This document shows, piece by piece, positions 1 through 5,682 of a stretch of 11,458 bases of DNA. Below the pieces are notes generated by a model. That model searched no databases. It was not told the DNA's origin and was given only the letters and a program-made list of their open reading frames with translations. The stretch is from Pseudomonadota bacterium (GTDB lineage Bacteria; Pseudomonadota; Gammaproteobacteria; Acidithiobacillales; Acidithiobacillaceae). The position numbers were made by a program, and so were the translations under genes. Location of the stretch: contig JAKAFG010000044.1 of NCBI GenBank assembly GCA_021818125.1, positions 1-11,458 on the forward strand. The letters run 5' to 3'. Within the stretch, counting starts at the first letter, position 1; every line of letters begins with the position of its first letter.

Positions 1-505
1 GGCCATGCCCGAAAAGAATCTGGCCCTGGAAATGCTGCGCCGTCTGTTGCAGGACAAGGTCCGCAAGGAAGGCAAAGGCAATCTGATCCAGAGCAAAGCC
101 TTTTCTGAAAAACTGGAAGAGGCCCTGCGCAAGTACCATAACCGGTCGGTGGATACCGTCGAGGTGATGCAGGAACTCATCGAACTGGCGAAGGCATTAC
201 AGGCGCTGGATCAACGCCACGCGGAACTGGGCTTGAGCAAGGACGAGGCGGCCTTTTACGACGCCCTGGCGACCAACGATTCCGCCGTACAGGCCATGGG
301 CGACGATGCACTGAAAATGATCGCCAAGGAAGTGGCCGACACCGTTCGCCAGAACACCCGCATCGACTGGTCCATCCGGGAACAGGCGCGAGCGCATCTG
401 CGAAGGATGGTGAAGCGGGTTTTACGGAAACATGGTTATCCGCCCGACATGCAGGAAGGGGCGGTGAATATGGTTATTGAGCAGGCTGAGGGACTGGTGG
501 GGTAA
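1..505 (+). CDS. hsdR: Type I restriction enzyme, R (HsdR) subunit, C-terminal part (5' end outside window)
   Basis: Only the last 168 or so codons are present; the reading frame is open to the left edge, so the ATG at 5 is probably internal. The protein matches the helical C-terminal domain of HsdR (the DUF3387-type region), recognised from the run KYHNRSVDTVEVMQELIELA, then LGLSKDEAAFYDAL, TIDW-like RIDWSIRE and the closing VKRVLRKHGYPPD. In this family the C-terminal domain docks the motor/nuclease subunit on the HsdM2S methyltransferase core; the nuclease and helicase domains would lie upstream of the window. The cytoplasmic complex translocates and cuts DNA lacking the host methylation. 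The gene ends with TAA at 503. It is convergent with the antitoxin gene at 606-890 and lies 0.75 kb from a tRNA-His with an integrase remnant, so it is probably island cargo. Whether the full gene is intact, and whether hsdM and hsdS accompany it, cannot be seen. Confidence 0.9.
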   Translation, partial: AMPEKNLALEMLRRLLQDKVRKEGKGNLIQSKAFSEKLEEALRKYHNRSVDTVEVMQELIELAKALQALDQRHAELGLSKDEAAFYDALATNDSAVQAMGDDALKMIAKEVADTVRQNTRIDWSIREQARAHLRRMVKRVLRKHGYPPDMQEGAVNMVIEQAEGLVG

Positions 506-540
506 GGACTTTTAGCAATCTGGCGTTCCCCTTTACTCTA

Positions 541-556
541 TGGCGGACCCCCGCCA
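541..556. other. Short hairpin between the convergent hsdR and antitoxin genes
   Basis: A perfect 6-bp stem (TGGCGG / CCGCCA) with a 4-base loop lies in the 100-base gap between the two convergent genes. There is no T-run on either side, so it is at best a weak or Rho-assisted terminator. Nothing else recognisable is present in 506-605. Confidence 0.25.
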
Positions 557-605
557 ATGGTCCATTCGAGCCTGGGCAGATGAGGGGGTAGAGAATCTAT
601 GGCCA

Positions 606-890
606 TCATCGGCCCTGTGGACCCGGTTTTGCCGTAAGTTCAATCCCTAGGACTTTCATGACTGCTAGCGTGGTCTTGAGCGTCGGATTGCCGCGCTCGC
701 TGAATGAGCGGTACAACTGTTCACGCGAAAGACCAGTTTCCCCAGCGATCTGAGCCATTCCCTTGGCGCGGGCCACGACGCCCAGCGCGTGCGCAATGTA
801 GCCGGCGTCCGCAGATTCAAACGCATCGGCCATGAAGGCTGCGATGGCCGCGTCTGATGTCAGCCCTTCGGCAGGGTCAAAAGTAGACAA
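606..890 (-). CDS. HigA-type addiction-module antidote protein (HTH), toxin partner not found
   Basis: The 94-residue product resembles the small XRE-type antidote family (TIGR02684-like, as in HI1420). Typical family features are the N-terminal FDPAEGLTSDAAIAAFMADA segment, then an HTH core with GMAQIAGETGLSREQLYRSF at about residues 44-63, and the tail GNPTLKTTLAVMKVLGIEL. Such proteins bind their own promoter and neutralise a RelE/HigB-like toxin. The start is TTG at 890, preceded by GGAG six bases upstream; an in-frame TGA two codons before the TTG rules out a longer N-terminus. In this family the toxin gene normally lies just upstream, which here would be above position 890 on the minus strand. 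The frame that ends there (about 24 codons readable back from 896-898) does not look like that toxin. The gene therefore appears to be an orphan, possibly trimmed at its 5' end. Family assignment is firm; current function is uncertain. Confidence 0.8.
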   Translation of the reverse strand: MSTFDPAEGLTSDAAIAAFMADAFESADAGYIAHALGVVARAKGMAQIAGETGLSREQLYRSFSERGNPTLKTTLAVMKVLGIELTAKPGPQGR

Positions 891-1020
891 TTTTTCACTC
901 CGTAAGCGAGGCGATCCAGACGACCGGCAACGACGCCACGAGCTCGATCATCGCACGGTGATTGTAGTTCATAAACTACTAAAGGCCAAGCTTCTGTTAT
1001 CTGTTATTAAGGAACACCCA
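891..1020. other. Unassigned junction segment between the antitoxin and the integrase remnant
   Basis: I recognise no gene here. The right half (about 961-1012) is visibly richer in A and T than its surroundings and contains a tandem 7-base duplication, CTGTTAT, at 994-1007. On the minus strand a frame reads NYNHRAMIELVASLPVVW and ends in TGA at 896-898; it could be the tail of a lost gene or mobile element, but no family is recognisable by eye. The plus-strand frame continuing into the integrase remnant carries no integrase-like residues in this stretch. Confidence 0.4.
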
Positions 1021-1251
1021 GTTGCAAGCGTTCGCACAAAAGCGTGGGAGAAGGCTCTGGCGCGTGCAAGCATCGAGGACTTCGCCTGGCATGGCTTGTG
1101 GCACACCTGGGCATCCTGGCACGTTCAGGCGGGTACGCCATTGGCGGTCCTCAAGGAGTTTGGCGGATGGGCCAGTTACGTTGCCAATATGAGAGTGCAT
1201 GGCACAAAAATGGCACAGTCCCCGCTAAAAACTGTGCCACAGAGTGCCTAA
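1021..1251 (+). pseudogene. C-terminal remnant of a tyrosine recombinase (phage/island integrase)
   Basis: About 76 codons match the C-terminal catalytic domain of island integrases: VRTKAWEKALARASIEDFAW, then HGLWHTWASWHVQAGTPLAV and LKEFGGWASY. An intact relative would carry HDLRHTWASWH, so the second catalytic arginine (HxxR motif) is replaced by tryptophan (tgg at 1102-1104). The helix that normally follows GGWxSY, with the nucleophilic tyrosine (RYAHL-type motif), is missing: ASY runs straight into VANMRVHGTKMAQS, which looks like the usual tail. An internal loss of roughly 15-20 codons is the simplest explanation. The upstream two-thirds of the gene are absent; an open frame continues left to 832 but over the antisense of the antitoxin. 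It cannot be an active recombinase. Its end lies 11 bases from the 3' end of tRNA-His, the usual position of an integrase beside its attachment site. Confidence 0.82.
1206..1239 (-). terminator. Intrinsic terminator for the tRNA-His / prs transcript
   Basis: Read on the minus strand, a perfect 9-bp stem (TGGCACAGT at 1239-1231 with ACTGTGCCA at 1219-1211) encloses an 11-base loop and is followed at once by five T (1210-1206). It begins 24 bases past the CCA end of tRNA-His, where a terminator is expected. On the plus strand the stem has no T-run, so it acts in one direction only. It lies within the last codons of the integrase remnant, so the sequence belonged to, or was shared with, the inserted element. 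Confidence 0.75.
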
Positions 1252-1262
1252 CTGCTAAAATA

Positions 1263-1339
1263 TGGGGTGGCTGACGGGGCTCGAACCCGCGACAACCGGA
1301 ATCACAATCCGGGACTCTACCGACTGAGCTACAGCCACC
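1263..1339 (-). tRNA. tRNA-His (anticodon GTG)
   Basis: The minus strand folds as a complete 77-base tRNA. The 7-bp acceptor stem (GTGGCTG with CAGCCAC) carries the histidine-specific extra G at position -1 facing C73, and the CCA end is encoded (1263-1265). The anticodon loop is TTGTGAT with anticodon GTG, and the T arm contains GGTTCGAGCC. The extra G is the identity element for histidyl-tRNA synthetase. The gene lies 60 bases downstream of prs on the same strand, has its own promoter-like sequence, and is followed by a terminator. Its 3' end abuts an integrase remnant, so it is the likely attachment site of the island on the left. Confidence 0.97.
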
Positions 1340-1354
1340 ACTGATAGAGCGCAG

Positions 1355-1383
1355 ATCATACAATGGCCGACGTCCGGCTGCAA
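1355..1383 (-). promoter_or_regulatory. Putative sigma-70 promoter of tRNA-His
   Basis: On the minus strand TTGCAG (1383-1378) and TATGAT (1360-1355) are separated by 17 bases. The -10 matches the consensus at five of six positions; the -35 is weak. Transcription would begin about 8-9 bases before the mature tRNA 5' end. The bases after the -10 include a GCGC discriminator, as is common in stringently controlled stable-RNA promoters. The tRNA could also be cut from the prs transcript. Confidence 0.42.
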
Positions 1384-1399
1384 GATCGGTGAAGCGGCG

Positions 1400-2347
1400 T
1401 TAGTCCATGAACAGCGAACTGACCGAGTCCTCTTCCGCAATCCGGCGGATGGTTTCGGCCAGCAGTTCGGCAACGGACAACACGCGAATCTTGCTGCTGG
1501 CCTGAGCATCCGGCCTGAGCGGTATGGTGTCAGTGATAACCAGCTCGTCCAGATCGGACCGTTCGATGCGCTCCATGGCGGGACCAGACAATACCGGGTG
1601 AGTACAGTAAGCGCAGACCTTGACGGCACCTCGTGCCTTGAGGGCATGGGCCGCTTCGCAGAGCGTGTTGGCCGTATCGACCATGTCGTCCACGAGAACG
1701 CAAGTGCGACCGTCCACGTCTCCAATAATATTCATGACGACCGATTCATTGGGTCGTGGGCGCCGTTTGTCGATAATGGCGAGATCCACTTCAAGGCGTT
1801 TGGCAATGGCGCGGGCGCGAACGACGCCGCCCACGTCGGGGGAAACCACGATCAACCCCGGGTAGCTCTGGCGCCAAATATCGCCCAGGAGAATAGGTGA
1901 GGCATAAATGTTATCCACCGGTACGTCAAAAAAGCCCTGAATCTGGTCAGCGTGCAGATCCATGGTGAGGACCCGGTTGGCGCCGGCAGTGGTGATGAGA
2001 TCGGCGACCAGCTTGGCGGTAATGGCTGTGCGCGAGCGTGATTTGCGATCCTGCCGGGCATAGCCGAAATACGGCATGGCAGCGGTAATGCGGTTGGCCG
2101 AGGCGCGTTTCAGCGCGTCGATCATGGTCAGCAGCTCCATGAGGTGGTCGTTGGTGGGCGCACAGGTGGGCTGGAGTACGAAAACATCCCGCCCGCGCAC
2201 GTTTTCCAGAATTTCGACGAAGACTTCGCCGTCGCTGAAGGAGCTGACTTCCGCACGACCGATGGGAATTTGCAGGAAGCGCGCCACCTGAGCGGCCAGA
2301 ATGGGATTGGCGTTCCCGCTGAAGACCATGAGATTGCCGTGGGCCAT
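1400..2347 (-). CDS. prs: Ribose-phosphate pyrophosphokinase (PRPP synthetase)
   Basis: Prs transfers the pyrophosphate group of ATP to ribose 5-phosphate, giving PRPP for purine, pyrimidine, histidine, tryptophan and NAD synthesis in the cytosol. The 315-residue product equals the usual length. Signatures are FSDGEVFVEILENVRG (38-53), the STCAPTND-like PTCAPTNDHLMEL, the PYFGYARQDRK catalytic loop (92-102), LTMDLHADQIQGFFDVPVDN, SPDVGGVVRARAIAK (169-183) and the PRPP loop VLVDDMVDTANT (217-228). That loop has Asn227 where many homologues have Gly; this may be a lineage variant. I chose the ATG at 2347 rather than the in-frame one at 2377 because AGAAGGA sits six bases before it and the N-terminus then aligns with the family. 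The gene is 49 bases downstream of tRNA-Gln and probably shares its transcript. In many gammaproteobacteria rplY and pth follow prs; here tRNA-His and the island follow instead. Confidence 0.97.
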   Translation of the reverse strand: MAHGNLMVFSGNANPILAAQVARFLQIPIGRAEVSSFSDGEVFVEILENVRGRDVFVLQPTCAPTNDHLMELLTMIDALKRASANRITAAMPYFGYARQDRKSRSRTAITAKLVADLITTAGANRVLTMDLHADQIQGFFDVPVDNIYASPILLGDIWRQSYPGLIVVSPDVGGVVRARAIAKRLEVDLAIIDKRRPRPNESVVMNIIGDVDGRTCVLVDDMVDTANTLCEAAHALKARGAVKVCAYCTHPVLSGPAMERIERSDLDELVITDTIPLRPDAQASSKIRVLSVAELLAETIRRIAEEDSVSSLFMD

Positions 2348-2396
2348 GTGACGTCCTTCTCTCTTCGCAGGTGGCAAAACAAGTCCGAGGACAATT

Positions 2397-2471
2397 TGGC
2401 TGGGGCGCCAGGGATCGAACCTGGGAATGCCGGAATCAAAATCCGGTGCCTTACCGCTTGGCTACGCCCCA
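2397..2471 (-). tRNA. tRNA-Gln (anticodon TTG)
   Basis: The minus strand gives a 75-base tRNA with acceptor stem TGGGGCG / CGCCCCA, discriminator G73 and encoded CCA (2397-2399). The T arm has GGTTCGATCC, and the anticodon loop TTTTGAT contains TTG. U1-A72 at the weak first pair and G73 are known glutamine identity elements. The 5' end lies only 4 bases past the ispE stop codon, leaving no room for a promoter, so it must be processed out of the TPR-lolB-ispE-tRNA-prs mRNA. The ispE/tRNA-Gln/prs order is conserved in several gammaproteobacteria, including Pseudomonas. Confidence 0.97.
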
Positions 2472-2475
2472 ATAA

Positions 2476-3321
2476 TCATTGCTCGGCGGGATCGTAAAGT
2501 GGGTGTTTATTACATCCACGCACGGGCCATGCGCGCCAGGGAGCAGGCACTCGCGTGGCAATCTGTTGTGCGGAAACGGCATCTGCCGCCAACCCGAAAA
2601 CACAAGCACCACTACCCGTCAAACGAACGTCATGCACGCCTTGGCTTCTTAACCAGCGCATGCCACGATGGACTTCTGGATAGCGGGCACATACCGTAGG
2701 TTGCAAGGTGTTTTCCGTTGCCCCGCCGAGAAACGCGCCTATTGTGATGGGCACATGGTGTCGTGTCAATTCAGGGGCGGTGAATATCTCCCGGGTACTT
2801 ACCGATACCTGCGGATGCAGCAGCACGTAATGGCTTTCCGGGAGAGCGTCGAGCACTCGCAGGCGCTCGCCCACACCCTCCGCCCAGGCGCTGCGCCCGA
2901 ATATGAATATAGGAACATCAGCACCGAGGCCGGCACCAATCGCCATGAGTTCTTCGCGGCGCAGACCGGTACGCCACAGCCGGTTAAGCACGATGAGGGT
3001 GGTGGCGGCATCCGAGGAGCCACCACCGATACCCCCGCCCATGGGCAGGGTTTTGTCGATATGAATATGAACACCCTCGCGGACGTTACCGACATCGGCC
3101 AGGCGTTGCGCGGCGCGGATGCTGAGATCGTCGGCTTCGGCCACGCCTTCTGGTCCACCGCTGCGGGAAAATTGCCCGGCGGGCCGCGAGCTGAACTGGA
3201 GCTGGTCAGCCAGATCGATAAACTGAAATACCGTTTGCAGTTCGTGATAACCGTCGCTGCGTTGGTCGACAACGCGCAGCATCAGATTCAGCTTTGCGGG
3301 GGCGGGGTAACTTTCGCTCAT
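2476..3321 (-). CDS. ispE: 4-diphosphocytidyl-2-C-methyl-D-erythritol kinase
   Basis: IspE phosphorylates CDP-methylerythritol at the 2-hydroxyl using ATP, the fourth step of the MEP pathway to isoprenoids. It is a soluble GHMP-family kinase. The 281-residue product has the family length and both diagnostic parts: the N-terminal APAKLNLMLRV with Lys10, followed by DGYHEL, and the glycine-rich ATP loop PMGGGIGGGSSDAA (93-106). The likely catalytic Asp135 lies in GLGADVPIFI, and a C-terminal GHMP motif LTGSGACVFG closes the fold. The ATG at 3321 overlaps the lolB stop by ATGA, so translation is probably coupled; there is no well-placed Shine-Dalgarno. The stop at 2476 is followed after 4 bases by tRNA-Gln. 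Confidence 0.97.
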   Translation of the reverse strand: MSESYPAPAKLNLMLRVVDQRSDGYHELQTVFQFIDLADQLQFSSRPAGQFSRSGGPEGVAEADDLSIRAAQRLADVGNVREGVHIHIDKTLPMGGGIGGGSSDAATTLIVLNRLWRTGLRREELMAIGAGLGADVPIFIFGRSAWAEGVGERLRVLDALPESHYVLLHPQVSVSTREIFTAPELTRHHVPITIGAFLGGATENTLQPTVCARYPEVHRGMRWLRSQGVHDVRLTGSGACVFGLAADAVSAQQIATRVPAPWRAWPVRGCNKHPLYDPAEQ

Positions 3322-3962
3322 GGGGCGCTATGGTCTCCCATCCGCCACTGGGTGATGGCCAGACGCAGGGCGATGCCCTCCGGCCCCGTGGCCTGGAGCA
3401 GTTTGGGCATGGTCAGGCCGCCTATCGGCGCATATTGGAGATAATGAATCTGCCAGGGGCCGCTGTGGAGTACTTCGGGCAGGCCGGCTGGATTCAGTTG
3501 TTCGGTCGCCGTCGCGCTGCGCAGACCAAGCATCCAGTCCGGTAATTCACTCGCGGGCAGATCGACATGGAGGACCAGCGCGAGAAGGGCACCCAGATTG
3601 TCCGCTTGTCGTGTCTCGCCATTGGCCAGTTGCAGATGCGCGCCTTGCGGGTCGGCTTCGATGCGGGCGACCGTACGGCCGAGCGTGTCGTAAATGGAAA
3701 GCTCCTGGTGTTGGGGGGACTGCTTCCAGCGGAATCCGAAATCTTCGCTCGTTTTAGGCGTGCTGAGAGCGGCCTGCCCGCTGGCTTGCCAATATTTCAG
3801 GCTGGCGACGACCTGATTTCTCTCGGTCGTTGGCAGGATGACGTGGGTGGGCGGCGTGGTGGCACAGGCGGATAGCACGCCGGTGAGCAGGAGTGCGGCC
3901 AGTGTGCGGATAGGCCTTCGTGCCGGGTGCCGGGCGAGTGTTCTGGGATATGGGATCATCAT
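3318..3962 (-). CDS. lolB: Outer-membrane lipoprotein LolB precursor
   Basis: LolB sits on the inner face of the outer membrane, accepts lipoproteins from the periplasmic carrier LolA and inserts them in the membrane. The 214-residue precursor starts with a basic region (RHPARRPIRT), a hydrophobic stretch LAALLLTGVL and a lipobox LSAC with the lipidated Cys33. The mature part shows the LolB pattern: SLKYWQASGQAAL, then FGFRWKQ, then LSIYDTLGRTVARI, a beta-rich series ending in the WRMGDH tail. Sequence conservation in LolB is low, so position between a TPR gene and ispE, the same as in Pseudomonas, is strong support. The start is ambiguous by one codon (ATGATG at 3962/3959) and overlaps the upstream stop by ATGA. 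No clear Shine-Dalgarno is seen, consistent with coupling. Confidence 0.9.
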   Translation of the reverse strand: MMIPYPRTLARHPARRPIRTLAALLLTGVLSACATTPPTHVILPTTERNQVVASLKYWQASGQAALSTPKTSEDFGFRWKQSPQHQELSIYDTLGRTVARIEADPQGAHLQLANGETRQADNLGALLALVLHVDLPASELPDWMLGLRSATATEQLNPAGLPEVLHSGPWQIHYLQYAPIGGLTMPKLLQATGPEGIALRLAITQWRMGDHSAP

Positions 3963-5620
3963 GGCTGGCGGGCAAGATCGCTTTTGAGGGTGGCATCGTC
4001 CGGATGCTTTTGCAGTGCGCTTTGCCAGACCTGCCGAGCATCTGTGAAGCGCCCCAGTGACCAGAGGACTCGCCCGAGGTGTGCGCTCACCTCGGCATCG
4101 TCTGGCAAGGCCGTATGGGCCTTCTGCAGATACTCCAGAGCCTGCTTGTTGTCGCCCTGCACGTGATGCAGCCAGCCGACACTATCCAGAATCTCGGGAT
4201 TGTCAGGGTCCAGACTCAGCGCCTTGGCCAGTAATTTTTGCGCTTCGGCCAGATCGCTGTGCCGCTCGACCAAGCTGTAGCCAATGAAGTTGTAAGCTTG
4301 TGCATGGTCCGGCGCGAGGCGGATAACTGCACGCATGGCTTTTTCCATGGCCGGATAATCTTTCAGTTGCTCATAGATGGCGCCTTGGGCGTACCAGAGC
4401 CCAGGTTGGTCCGGCATGCGCTGCAAGGCCTGACTGACCACCTGCAGGGCCTGATGAAGGTAGCCGCTGTCTTGCAGCAGGTTTGCTTCCAACAGCGGAA
4501 TCTGTGCCTCCTGCGGGTGCGCGGCCGCCAGTGCCCGCAGTTTTTCGGTGGCTTTGTCGTGATGGCCCAGCAGGTATTCCACACGTGCGCTGCGCAGTTC
4601 GACCTCAGGATAGAGAGGGCCGGAATGGATGCGCTGGTACCATTGCAATGCTTCTGCCCAGCGATTCTGTGCCTCGTAGAGGCGCCCCAGATAGTAGAGC
4701 GGTGCGGGGGACTGGGGCGCCAGATCGCGGGCGCGCTGCAAAGCGGCTTCTGCGCCCTTCCAGTTGCCTCGATCGATGTCCATAAGGCCGAGAGAAAGGA
4801 GGATATCGGGGTCATCGGGATTCTGTCGCGCCATGTCCTGGTAGAGGCGATAGGCCTGTGTCAGGCCACCCATTTTGAGGTAGAGCGCAGCCAGATATTG
4901 ACGAGCGAGCGTGGCCCCCGGATGACTGGCAGTGAAACTTTGAATGCTACGCAAAGCGACGGCAGGACCCTGGGTAGCTTGCTGGGCTTCGGCGAGACTG
5001 ATGGCGGCTTCCTGCCAGTCCGGACGAAGGCTGAGGGCTTTCTCCAGCCAGGGGATAGCGTGTTCTGGTTGTTTTTCACTGAGATCAATACGCCCGAGCG
5101 CATAGCAGGCGGCTGCAGATTTCGGGTTTTTGTCCGCTAGTGCGCTCAACAATCGCCGTGCCTCACCACTGCGCCCGTGGGCCACCAGTAATTCAGCGAG
5201 TTGCAGGGTGACTTTCGGGTCGTCGGGAAAGCGGGCAAGTGTTGCCTGTAGCAATTGAATGGCTTGCTCATCTTGACCCGTGGTGAGGAGCAGCGCGGCT
5301 TCAAACTGATCCGCTTGGGCACTCCCAGGGGCGGTCTCCCGCCAGCGTTTGGCAAGCTGCAGAGCGCCCGGAAAATCACCGAATTGCGCGGTGACCTGTG
5401 TGGCACGCCCGAGGACGTTGGCTTCTGGCGCCAGTTTGGCGGCTTCCCGCCAAGCCGGAACGGCCAGTTGTGGTTCCTGTTGCATGGTGGCGAATTCGGC
5501 GACTAACAGATAGTAAAGCTGCTCCCCGGTCATGCCATCCGAAGCGGAGTCGGCGGCTGCACCTCCGGCGGCGAGGCCAAGTATAATACCCGCCACGATG
5601 CCCCCAAGCCTGCTCCTCAT
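3959..5620 (-). CDS. Secreted tetratricopeptide-repeat protein (PA4667-like)
   Basis: A 553-residue protein made almost wholly of TPR units after a signal peptide. The N-terminus MRSRLGGIVAGIILGLAAGG ends in an AAA-D site, suggesting type I cleavage and periplasmic location. From about residue 35 to the end, roughly a dozen or more 34-residue repeats follow, with typical A-L-G-Y/F-A-P spacing, for example ALEYLQKAHTALPDDAEVSAHLGRVLW near the C-terminus shown in parts as AHLGRVLWSLGRF. I chose the ATG at 5620 because it puts the signal peptide first and has AAAGG upstream; the frame stays open to 5704, but that extension has no sense as a secreted protein. The TPR gene divergent from hemA and upstream of lolB matches Pseudomonas PA4667. 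TPR arrays bind other proteins; a role in envelope or lipoprotein assembly is only suggested by the LolB neighbour. Exact function is unknown. Confidence 0.87.
   Translation of the reverse strand: MRSRLGGIVAGIILGLAAGGAAADSASDGMTGEQLYYLLVAEFATMQQEPQLAVPAWREAAKLAPEANVLGRATQVTAQFGDFPGALQLAKRWRETAPGSAQADQFEAALLLTTGQDEQAIQLLQATLARFPDDPKVTLQLAELLVAHGRSGEARRLLSALADKNPKSAAACYALGRIDLSEKQPEHAIPWLEKALSLRPDWQEAAISLAEAQQATQGPAVALRSIQSFTASHPGATLARQYLAALYLKMGGLTQAYRLYQDMARQNPDDPDILLSLGLMDIDRGNWKGAEAALQRARDLAPQSPAPLYYLGRLYEAQNRWAEALQWYQRIHSGPLYPEVELRSARVEYLLGHHDKATEKLRALAAAHPQEAQIPLLEANLLQDSGYLHQALQVVSQALQRMPDQPGLWYAQGAIYEQLKDYPAMEKAMRAVIRLAPDHAQAYNFIGYSLVERHSDLAEAQKLLAKALSLDPDNPEILDSVGWLHHVQGDNKQALEYLQKAHTALPDDAEVSAHLGRVLWSLGRFTDARQVWQSALQKHPDDATLKSDLARQP
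5582..5587 (+). promoter_or_regulatory. Putative -10 element for hemA
   Basis: A perfect TATAAT lies on the plus strand inside the 5' part of the divergent TPR gene, about 90 bases before the hemA start. Transcription would start near 5594 and give a leader of about 80 bases. No good -35 is seen at the right spacing (17 bases upstream reads gcacct), so an activator or an extended contact would be required. It may be chance. Confidence 0.35.
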
Positions 5621-5653
5621 CTGCCTTTTCTCCGCTTTTTTTTGCCAGCAGGC

Positions 5654-5682
5654 ACAATAACCGCTAGGGACCTGGCTTGCAA
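5654..5682 (-). promoter_or_regulatory. Putative promoter of the TPR-lolB-ispE-tRNA-Gln-prs cluster
   Basis: On the minus strand TTGCAA (5682-5677) and TATTGT (5659-5654) stand 17 bases apart, each matching the sigma-70 consensus at four of six positions. Transcription would start near 5647, about 27 bases before the TPR ATG at 5620, leaving room for the AAAGG ribosome site. The -35 coincides with the hemA TTG start codon, so the two clusters would share this DNA. Confidence 0.38.

Noticed and set aside
994..1007. Tandem CTGTTAT duplication as a CRISPR-like or att repeat
   Set aside because: There are only two 7-base units without spacers, too short and isolated to be an array or a credible attachment site.
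832..1020. Plus-strand open frame upstream of and continuous with the integrase remnant, starting at 832
   Set aside because: Its first part is antisense to the antitoxin and the rest shows no integrase residues; only 1021 onward aligns with the family.
1365..1378. GC-rich inverted repeat between prs and tRNA-His as a prs terminator
   Set aside because: The stem is only about 4 bp and no T-run follows; the sequence fits better as spacer of the tRNA-His promoter.
1400..2377. Longer prs start at 2377
   Set aside because: It adds ten residues absent from the family and overlaps the AGAAGGA site that serves the ATG at 2347.
2668..3444. 258-codon plus-strand open frame
   Set aside because: It is antisense to ispE and the end of lolB, both clearly real, and has no recognisable domain; long antisense frames are expected in GC-rich DNA.
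4238..5140. 300-codon plus-strand open frame
   Set aside because: It lies fully antisense to the TPR gene and reflects the repeat-driven codon pattern of that gene.
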